From Sphagnum compactum (taxonomy: Eukaryota; Bryophyta; Sphagnopsida; Sphagnales), in assembly GCA_965153455.1 (NCBI GenBank), contig OZ234496.1:11245863-11309862 (forward strand): DNA of 64,000 nt, given 5' to 3'. Position numbers and translations under genes: made by a program. Positions 47,838-57,468 of this stretch are shown here, one piece after another. Positions within the stretch are counted from its first letter, which is position 1. Every line of letters starts with the position of its first letter. The notes below the pieces were generated by a model that made no database searches, was not told where the DNA came from, and worked only from the letters and a program-made list of their open reading frames with translations.

Positions 47838-48609
47838 TGTTAGGAACTCGGGGCACGGTCCCAGCTCTCAGCACTTCAAAGGGGTAGAGGGCCGTGCTAA
47901 GGCTCCGGGATGGGACTAGGAAAAGTCACAAGCATTCTAATTACTCACTCAAATCTACATCAAACCAACCAACAAGTTGGTTAAAATACTGTTTAGAGCA
48001 CCTTTGGTGCTAGGACAAACCACGGGCGACTTTGGACTCACAAAACTCACCACGGCCCGGACTCGAGGGAAGCCACCACCTTCCCCCATATAGTATTATC
48101 TGCGCCTCTCCACGGCGCCTACATCCGAATGGCTTATTGTCCCGGGGCTCCCAAGGAGGAGTCCCGAAATTGCCAAGGTTTGGACTCTCGCAACTTTGCG
48201 GGACTATAACTCTTTGCTCAGACCTCTGATCGAGATGAGGTCTAAAGCAAAGTTGTAACTCTCGTCGAGAAATTTCCAATGGTGTGTCACACTCCACCTG
48301 CACGCACAGGGGTCGGGTCGGGTCGATTCCCGACTTTTTGTGGTCGGGAGTCAAATTGCCAGTTTGACTCCTGACCTTTCTTTTTGCCATAACTTGTGCT
48401 GCAGATGTCCAAATGGGTCATACAAGCCCATTTTAGACATCTACACTTCAATAGCTTTCCAATGATATAAAGAACTCTCCAATGCAAGGTGTTTTGACAC
48501 CTGCAATCACTCTCTGAAGTTTTGGGAGTCTCGGCGGACTCCCAAGTTCCCATTCCGGGAGTGTGAGTCTTCATCCTCACACTCTCTCAAGATTGGGGTT
48601 GCGACAACA
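47838..48609. mobile_element. Candidate solo LTR (about 772 bp, TG...CA)
   Basis: A GC-rich block with sharp edges inside AT-rich DNA begins TGTTAGGAACTC and ends GTTGCGACAACA. TGTT and AACA are complementary short termini, as expected for an LTR. A TATA-like TATAAAG lies near 48466. I found no matching 5-bp duplication (GGAAA versus ATGCT), no internal retroviral domain and no partner LTR in the window. Either the ends are slightly wrong or this is a different GC-rich repeat. Apparent open frames on both strands look spurious. Confidence 0.4.
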
Positions 48610-50991
48610 ATGCTATCATACTCATATCACAACATCCGCACAAGTTGTTGCAATAGGTTATTACTATTCACAACTAAAAAATTTCAAGAAACAACCACTA
48701 TCTCCATGTTAGAAATTTGACTCGATCAATGCATCACAAACGTGAATAACCCACGCCTACGCATTATAAAGATGTTCAATTAAGAGAAAGAAATACAACA
48801 CATGAGTATTGAATGTCCGTTGCAAGTATTTACACACTCACATGTTATATTAATATAAATTGGTAATTCCCAATGCAAAGAAATATGATAAAGAAATCCG
48901 CAAAAGATCAACTAAGAAAACAACACAAAATATGCATGACAACAATCATTATTTCACAATAACATATCCTAGATTTTTGTAAATTTAGTAATAATGATTG
49001 CCCAAGTTCTTACTTTGCCTACACTACCCCAAAATTTGTTGTAACTGACTGATGAAACATAAAATATTTCCTCCTCCATAGCCAAATCTTGATTTAGTTG
49101 TTTAAGCTAAAACTCTTTTCCAAGGTCTTGCAAATGTACAACAATCCAAAAAATTATTCACTTTGACCTCCAAAACCACAACAAATCATTTAAATCTCCC
49201 ACAAGATAAATTTACACCTAGAAAAATTGAACATTTACTTGGAAGAAATATGACTTGATGCTATCATGATTCGATTCAATCTACCAACTACCCATGTGCA
49301 CATGTGTTACCATACTCCATCCCACCCTATGCAAATAGAACATCCAATCATTGAAATGTGCATTCCAATTCTTTCTATTGCATAAGATTGCATTCACTCC
49401 CCATGGATGTTAATGAAATGGGACCCTAAACAAGATTAGGTCTATTAAGTGGGGATGATCGATGCAATACTTCGGCAATGGATCCAATTCATAGATTGTA
49501 GTCTCTAGAAGCCTATAAGGTATTGTAAAGCTCTTATCAACATGCAATTTGTAGAACAACAAAAAAATTCTTCCATTCCACCATTAGGCCTTAACAAATG
49601 TGTGTCTACATGAAAGTTTAGTTTGCTTTCAAAGGTCAGACAATTCTTGAATCACCCATGACAATTTTTTGGGGCACAAGCAAGTTTTACATGGATATAA
49701 ACAATAGCGTTTGGCTCATTTTTGTGACCTCGGTATTTGAGAGTGATGAGCTTGACATGGCAAAAGTACTCTAATATGTTTCAAGGATAAATAAGTGATG
49801 GAATTGACTTCACTTGAATGTTCATACTAGCCAACTTGTTGTTTGACTTTAAGTTGTGTTTTTCTTCAACTTAAAATGGCTAAAAACTATTGCAACAAAG
49901 GGAGTGGATGATGGTTTGGAGAACCTTGAGTTTCCTCTCTAACCTTTTATATCCAAGCTTCGTTTCCGAACATTCCTAAAACTAAACCCTAAATAATTAA
50001 AACCAAAATTAACCTATAAACCTTACACTTTGTCAATAATTAGCTTCAAGCCATTTTTACATGATATAGACAACAATGTTTGGTTCATTGTTTATGAGTT
50101 CAGGGTTTAAAAATGATAGAACTTCACCTAAATGTTCTAACTGGCCAAATAGTCATTCAAATTCAAGTTGTGTTTCTTGAGCTTGAAATAACTTGAAAGT
50201 TGTTGCAATAGAGGGAATGACTAATGGGTGGAGAACCTTGGAGTATTCTTGTAACAAAGCCCTAAATTATTCACAACCACTACAACTTGCAAACCTAACA
50301 ATATTTCATAATGGAATAATTATTTTTTTAAAAATTAATCTTCAAGAAGATGCAATCATACTTAGAAAACAAGTTGAAGGAAGCTTGACAAGAAGTGGTA
50401 GTTGGTTTTGGATAATATTCATGAAGAAAGTTTAAAAGAAAAACCCATTAAGTTACCACAAAATTAGGAAGCCATGACAAGACAACGACAAGTTCATCCT
50501 ACCCCCTACCCCGTTTGGAATAACTCGACCATGGCCTACCATATGCTAACATGCAAATTTTAAGGAACGAAATAAAGGAACCTAACTCCTAATTTTATAA
50601 AGTAACGCCTATGGCTCCTTTGAACACATTTTGACCCAATCATTAAAATTCATTGATGCCTACTTGGTTCCAATGATTTATCTTGAAATTGTCAACATGG
50701 ACCACTTGGTCTAAACAATTGAAATGTATCCTTTGGAAGATTTGAAAATGACAATTCTTTATATATATATATATATATATAGTGTGATTTGAACATTTGA
50801 TTTGTTTTTAATTATTTTAATACATCACATAGACTTGAAGGTGAATGATAAGGCTTATCTTTGCACTTATATTGTGTCAAAAGGTGAGGGTGAAAATTTC
50901 TGAATTTATTTTCACATGAGGGATTTTAGTATTATAAAAACTTTTGGTTATGCTTTAAATAATATTAAAAATTTCAAAAGTTGATGGCAAC
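48610..50991. other. AT-rich intergenic DNA, no gene seen
   Basis: AT-rich, with a (TA)n run at about 50760-50781. There is a diverged internal similarity: two passages near 49800-49950 and 50100-50240 share phrases such as AACTTGAAAGTTGTTGCAATAGAGGG / AAAACTATTGCAACAAAGGG (interrupted). This suggests an old duplication. No protein family recognised. Confidence 0.4.
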
Positions 50992-50993
50992 TA

Positions 50994-51017
50994 CAGTAAA
51001 ACTTGTCTAAAGTGATA
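50994..51017 (+). repeat. Left terminal inverted repeat of pogo-like element
   Basis: Starts CAGTAAAACTTGTCTAAAGT. It is followed at once by two more CTAAAGTGATA copies (to about 51050). The matching right repeat is at 53123-53146. Confidence 0.9.
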
Positions 51018-51199
51018 CTGTCTAAAGTGATATCTTGTCTAAAGTGATAAACACGACTCGGTCCCAACTCAGGCCCCATACAAAATGTGATAAACCTCCA
51101 TAAAGTGATATTCGATAATTTTTATTGGTCCCACTCCTTATCTAAAGTGATATTAAGCACATTTCAAAAAATAAAAGACAAAAACAACTACAAAACAAG

Positions 51200-52881
51200 C
51201 TAGATACGCTTGAAGAACCTGTCAATGTTCTTTTGAACCATTCGGTTGGTACGGATCATACTCACCTTATCCTTCAATTTATGGATGGAACTCACACAAG
51301 ATTCGTCCGCATCCTGTTGTTGCATGAAAAAGATCACAAGCTTATCCAGCATCTTGGAAGCGTCAGCGGCACTCATGGCAAGCACTTCTTTGCTGTCGTC
51401 CTCTTCCTCATGCAGCACTGGAGCAAGTCCGGCTTCTTCAAGGTGGTCTTCAATGATGCTATCAAGATCCGACGTGTATGACGTGATCTGCTCCTCCGGG
51501 TAGTTGAGCAGGTTCCTGATGTCCATTGGGTTCCTGTAGCGGAAGCGTTGGATTTGTGACTGTAGATCCGTGATGACCTCGTGGTCCACCAGGTCGTCCT
51601 CTGTGACGTTTTCAACTGCCTCAGCCTGTTCTGTCGACCGGATCTTGCAGTGTAGGAAGCAATTGGCAATCGTCGTTGGCTTGACTTCATAATTCCACGC
51701 GGGGACGGCAAACTGGATGGCCCCCAAAATGTCGACCTTCTCCGGCTCCGGCACCTTGTCCTCAATGCGCTGGAGAAGAGCACGGTTGAAGCGGCGATGG
51801 TAGTAGGCCTTGAAGTTGCGGATGATGCCGGCATCGCACGGTTGAATCTTCGAAGTCATGTTCGGAGGCAGGTAGAGAATGGTTGTGTTCCGGAGGCGGA
51901 TGTGATCCGGAATCTTCTCCACCGGAGTGTGCTCGCTAAAGTTATCCAGGATCAAGAGGACCTTCCGGCCGGAAACATGGAGATCAAATGCGTGGAGCCA
52001 CTCCAGGAAGATGATCTGTGTCATCCACGCGGACGCATTGTTCCTGTATATGCACCCAAGTGACGTGACGTTGATGTTCTTGAAACACCTGGGGTTCTTA
52101 AACTTGCCAATCACCCACAATGGGAGCTTGTCAGAGTCGTCGCCGTTGCAACACAGCGTTAGGGTCAAGCGCTCCTTGCTCTGTTTCCTGCCTTCGAGCT
52201 GCTTTGTCGCAAGGGAGTTGTCCGCATGTAATGCGGGCGAAGATGCTTAGTTAGCCAGGGACAAACTCATTTGATATCTTTTTGAACTTACAGTATGTAC
52301 CTGCATGCGGTAGAACAACCCACTCTCATCCATGTTGTAGATGTCACGCCACTTGTACGCGTCAAAAACTTGACGAATTCCCGGAAGGGCAGCTGCAACA
52401 GTAATCATGTCGACTGAACCGCTTTCCCCAAACCTGCGATGCTTCTTGATCCCGTGACGGACCTTGAAAGCTTCAAGCCAGCCATTTGAAAACTCAAACG
52501 GCGGGTGATCCGGGTATAGGCGGTCAATGATCTTCATTGCGCTCTCACGTATGAGGTCCCCGCTCAGGTTGATGTGTTCCTGGTTGGCAAGGAACCATTC
52601 GGCTAAGGCAGCCTCCATGACAGGGAATTTCACCGTCTTCGACGCTTGGAGCTGAGGTTGGAGGTGGTGGCCTTGGCGAGCAGTTCCGCCGACCGTTTGA
52701 GTGTGCTCGACACCGTTGCTTGACTGACCTTGAGCTGATGAGTGTCCTCCAGCCACTTGATCAGCTCTTTCTGTGTGGCACCAGGATGATCTTTCTTGTA
52801 CCGTACGAAGGCGAGGCGGACCTCGTCCGTCATCGTGGTGTATTGCTGACCTTTCTTCGGCATGAAGAAGACTTTGCGCAT
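51200..52881 (-). pseudogene. Pogo-type (CENP-B/jerky-like) DDE transposase, frameshifted
   Basis: Reading leftward from ATG 52881: N-terminal helix-turn-helix (TDEVRLAFVRYKKDHPGATQ, TVSSTLKRS). A one-base shift near 52632 then interrupts the basic KRRRR region. Next is the CENP-B-type DNA-binding domain (KFPVMEAALAEWFL, FSNGWLEAFKVRHGIKKHR), then the DDE core: NMDESGLFYRM, LLILDNFSEHTP and QPCDAGIIRNFKAYY supply the three Asp residues. The acidic C-terminal region ends at the stop near 51200. A short intron or insertion at about 52230-52300 separates FYRM from ADNSLATKQLEGRKQSKERL; its exact junction is unclear. All catalytic Asp are intact, so the lesion appears young. Full-length sister copies elsewhere may be active. 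Confidence 0.85.
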
Positions 52882-53122
52882 GAGGATGTGACGGGGTGGT
52901 ACTTGCAACGCGGTTCCTGAGGTGGACCCACACGCAAACAGGGGTTTTTTGTCTGTGGAACTTCCCCCGGCACGCGGGTACGAGCAGCCACGAACTAACG
53001 CCCTAACGGTACAAACGATAACGGTAAAAAAAAGGAAAACGTGTGTGTATGATACTGTATGTATTGTACCTGCCTAAAGTCATAACCTGTATAAAGTGAT
53101 ATCTTACCTCTAGTCCTAGCAA

Positions 53123-53146
53123 TATCACTTTAGACAGGTTTTACTG
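53123..53146 (-). repeat. Right terminal inverted repeat of pogo-like element
   Basis: Reverse complement starts CAGTAAAACCTGTCTAAAGT, one mismatch to the left repeat. A partly inverted subterminal copy (ATAAAGTGATATCTTACC) lies at about 53092-53109. Confidence 0.9.
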
Positions 53147-53148
53147 TA

Positions 53149-56100
53149 GCAAGGATACCAAGTAAGTTTTTTTTATAATGTTATGAGATTATTAAAATCC
53201 ATAGTAAAATATTTTGAATATTTTTACCAATTTTTATTCACAATTATTAATTATATTTGATTGTCATTAAGTTTTTAGGTGATACCTTACCCTAAGGTCA
53301 ATTTCTTCATGAAATAATCCTCAAAATAATGATTTTTTTTTTGAAAATATGAAGTTGACATGTTGAAAATCATAATAATTGTCATGGGCTAGAGTTTGAA
53401 TAATTTCACTATTCATATCACAATGTTATAATAGATGATGGAAAATTATATAATTAAAATATTAAAAAAAGAATTTTCCTTTTGGAAAAAGACATTATTG
53501 GTTTTATCAATGTGGAAATTAACCCTAGGCAATGGTAATTCATTAGGTGAGCCATTTTTAATGAACCATGATTTAAAAGTTAATCATTAATCATTAGATA
53601 AAAACAAATCATCATAGATATTAAGATATAAGGTCATTTATGATATCTTAATGAATACATGACTTATTGGGACATTTCTGGATTTTTGATTAATCATTTG
53701 ATGAATCATTGGGATGGTAAACCTAGAGAAGACATTGGGGAGTAATTTGAAAAAAAAATTATATTAATACATATTGCCTTGTTTGGGTTTATTTTCAATA
53801 TCTGAATTTTGTTAGAATATGAAATGGTTGTAATACTTGGGGGGGAAGGGAGGGGGGCATTACTCAAAAAATAAATAAATACATGAGTAAAAATGTAAGG
53901 TTGTCAAGTAAAATTATAAGTTAATTAGTTCAAAAATAGGGTTATGCATATTTTGAAAATAAAATTATAATTAATATAGGGTATGTGTAAATGTCTAATA
54001 TTAGAAATATAAAAAAATAACATTTGCATTAAAAATTTAAGGTATTAGTTATTAGTAGGTTCAATTATTGTGAAATAATGTTTGATTAATTGTACAAGGT
54101 GATTATAAGGTCAATAAGTTAGTTTAAATTTAGGTTTAGGACATTTAAGTGAGAATGGAGAAGAATGTTTAGAAATTTAAGTCTGACATTTAAGGTTTTA
54201 GATTTTAAGGTTATAAAGAAACGACTGAATCTTTGTGCAATAATAACCTTTTTTTTTTTTCTAAGGTTCAAGCACAAGCTTCTACATTTTCTTTCTATAT
54301 CAAAATGGCCAGAGGGATTTTTGGATTTAAGATTTCAAAGAACACGCAAGCAAACTTTTCTAACTCCAATATTCATATATATATATATATATATATAGGG
54401 TATTAAAATTGGATGAGAGAAAAAAATTATAAACAAATATAGGGTGGCTAGAATATGTGCATATTAAAAAATTAGATAATAATAAGGTGGGGGAATACTA
54501 CAAATCCAAATACGCCCTCCACCCCTCAATAGTTGTTTGATGCATGTAGGTCACAAAAATAACATTAAATGCCCCCTCCCAAGGGTTAGGCAAGTTAATA
54601 TTAATTTAGAAGTTGGGTTTTGAAATTAATAAGTATTATGGTTATGCCATAATTTTAGGTGATTGTTAGCTCAACTTGAATATTTAATTAAGGTTAGTCA
54701 TTAACATTTTTTTAGATCATGTTCACCTTTTAAGCAAGTAATTCTCATGTTTCATTTAGGGAATACTATGATTTAATCATTAACAATACTTTAAAAGTTT
54801 ATCATGTGTTGCAATATTGGTGCCTACACCTATTGATGTTCGTGATCACAAATTGAATACCAATCAACACCTCATAAAAGGCACATCACATATAACCAAA
54901 ATATAACTGACCTAATAAACTTACATGTCAAATGTGTTATTTTTGTTGCTCAATTAAGTTTTGATGTTAGTTTTACTATGTGTTAGTGTAACTAATTATG
55001 TTTAAACTTGGAACCAATTCAAGTGTGAATTGGGTTTCAAATATTTCATGTTTAGGGATATAATCCCAAGTTGCATGTGAAACAATGATAGATGTAAGCA
55101 AATCACTTTTAGTGATTTGAGATTCTAAAACACACATTGACACTTGTTTTGTAGTTTTTTGTATTATGCAAGTTTTCTTTTACACATGGTCTTGTGTGTT
55201 GTTTTTTTGTTTTGTTTTGGGCTTGGATCCATGTTTGTTTGCAAATGAATCATATTTTGAATCACCAAACGTGTAAATATGATGCATCATTCAAGGTAGC
55301 TCTTTGTCAATTGTTTTATGTGGGTGAACAATAATAGATGTTTGTAAGCACTAACATGGCAACACATGCCATATACAATTTTGAACCCAATACACAAAAC
55401 AAGTTTTCCATAAAATGATGGAAGAGATTTTCTTCATCTATGATAAAAAGGCATTCCTGATTGAAGGTCAATCTACCACCCATGGATGCCAATTCTTTTG
55501 TTGTTGAAAGAAAACATGCAAATAGTGGAAGAAGTTTGATCTTTGGGTTGTCGTCAATTTAAACCCCCTAAAATTGTGTACTTGTTTGCCAACTTATTGT
55601 AAGCCGTTTGAGCCATTCCTATCATGTACAAAACATAAAATCATGTTAGCCATATCAATTCTTGGTCAAGTAAGTTTTGTGCTATCAATTGAAACATGGC
55701 CCCAAAAATTGGCACTTGAATCCACTAGATTTTTTTTCAACAACCAAACATCAAACATTGTTCATGAACCTTGCACAAATAATAGAAAAACATTCAAATT
55801 CAAGTAGATACAAAAGATAAAACTTAGCAATCCAAACCAAAGATTTAAACCTTACTTATTCACACTTAAAATGAGAAATAAAATCAAGCCCTTATTTTTG
55901 TGGCTTAAAGGAGAAAACTAGGCATCACACAAAACTGGGAGCAAATTTGTCATTGGACCAAATCGAACTCAGAGCTTTGGACATGATGCATCCAAACTAT
56001 GAGCTTATGAATGCCATCCCAACAAAAAAAACTCTTATTCTTGAAAGTTTCCCTCAAAAACCATGTGACCTAACCATTAGAGTTAGATAGAAGGTTCAAC

Positions 56101-56430
56101 CTATGATCAAACTCATCACTCTTTGAGAACCAAACCAGCAAAAGGGTGTTTCTTTTCAGTAGTCTTTCATGGCTTTCAACATCACAAAGGCAAACATAGA
56201 ATGGCATTTGATTAACACGATTCCAAGTATAGCATTTGTACATCATTTGTGCATCCTTTTTCATCACATACTTGGAGCATTTCCCGATAATTTGTCTGCA
56301 CAAGAGAAATTTTGCAAAGTTCCAAATGCTTTGAGTCAACCATCAACATCTTTGGATCTTGCTTCGTGCTCCTCATACTGTTGAATTGTATGCAGCTCCA
56401 TATTGTAGACAGGAGGTAGATTTTGAGAAA
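53149..56430. other. AT-rich intergenic DNA, no gene recognised
   Basis: Includes a (TA)n run at about 54375-54397 and many short A/T tracts. From about 55400 complexity rises slightly, but short frames on both strands show no family resemblance. Confidence 0.4.
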
Positions 56431-57468
56431 TCAACCAATCCAATTCCATTCCTTCATGAAAGGGTGAGGTCTTGGGTTAGTAATAATCGAGAGTGTGCTT
56501 GAGAAGAAAGAAGAGAGTACTTGTTTTGAAGAGAGTATTTTAGGTTGCTGCTGAAATGCAGCAGGAGCAATCTCTCCTGATGAAAATAATTGCCGATGAT
56601 GAGCACTGATCCAAATTGCACTGTGGATTACAACTATTACAAATTTGCAGCTATCAAGATTTTGAAGAAGCTCGCAAGATCTGCTGACGATTTGAGCCAC
56701 TGAGCAAGCAGCACTGTACAGCTTGCATTCTTCTTGGCAGATCACCAGGCAAAATAGTTGTAGTGAGGAATAAAGTAGCATAAGGCAGAGAAGCTTTGAA
56801 AACTGAGATTCTCCACACTTTGAAGAAGCTTTGACAATTCTATTATCACTACATGATTCTTTTGAGTGATGATTTAGCAGGACAGGCATTTTCAGATACA
56901 GCATATACAATGCTGAACAGAATGAAGTGATGATGAATAATGAAACCACAACTCCCACATTCAATACAATCGAGGATGATTGATACATCTTCCACCAATA
57001 CCTACCTTCAATGAGAGAGCGAGAGTACCATATTACATGAGAACTCAAAAAGAGTCTTAATGGATTTCAGTTTCTCTCTGCATGGATACTCTCATTTTGA
57101 GGAAGCATGTGGACACTTGAAGTGAAATCTTGTACACACTATTGCAAGCAGCATGGTTAAATTAAAGAAAAGTTTGATTAACCTCGCCAGTTTGGCGACC
57201 CAACCAACACAAGGCAAGATGATGTTGGGAAAAAAATTCACAGTAATCTAGAATCCAGCACCTGCAACATTCAACCTCTTAACCTTCAACTGTTTTCATC
57301 TGTACAGCATATGTTTTCCAAAGACTCTCCTCTGAGGTAAGCCTGTGTGTAAGCCTTGAGCTCTTGATAGGACAGAAACACAGCAGATCTTCTTTTCTCT
57401 TCAAGTCAGAAGACATAACAAAAGAATCTTGCATGTCATTTCACTTTTGGGCAAAAAAATGGTAAATG
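56431..57468. other. Probable MAX2 3' flank/UTR; one unexplained open frame on minus strand
   Basis: A frame open from about 57048 to 56431 on the minus strand has its first ATG at 56988 (185 codons). It is hydrophobic and cysteine-containing but resembles no family I know. It sits just downstream of the MAX2-type gene in the same orientation. It may simply be 3' UTR; I do not call it a gene. Confidence 0.35.

Larger units (their letters stand above)
50994..53146 (-). mobile_element. Pogo/Tigger-like DNA transposon, terminally complete
   Basis: A 2,153-bp element bounded by TA dinucleotides (50992-50993 and 53147-53148), as expected for TA target duplication. The 24-bp terminal inverted repeats 50994-51017 and 53123-53146 start CAGTAAAAC and differ at one base. 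The motif GTCTAAAGTGATA is reiterated three times inside the left end, and related copies occur inside the right end, probably as transposase binding sites. It encodes one CENP-B-type transposase on the minus strand. The element is markedly richer in GC than its flanks, which supports a fairly recent arrival. Confidence 0.9.

Noticed and set aside
48010-48390. 126-codon open frame on the minus strand in the GC-rich block
   Set aside because: No domain resemblance; it lies entirely within the candidate LTR, and its composition explains the lack of stops.
51373-51834. 153-codon Ser/Arg/Thr-rich frame within the pogo transposase
   Set aside because: Alternate-frame shadow of GC-rich transposase coding sequence; the DDE motifs are in the other frame.
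56431-57048. 205-codon open frame downstream of MAX2 on the minus strand
   Set aside because: No start codon at its beginning, no recognisable family, and a position expected for MAX2 3' UTR. Kept only as a note in the flank entry.
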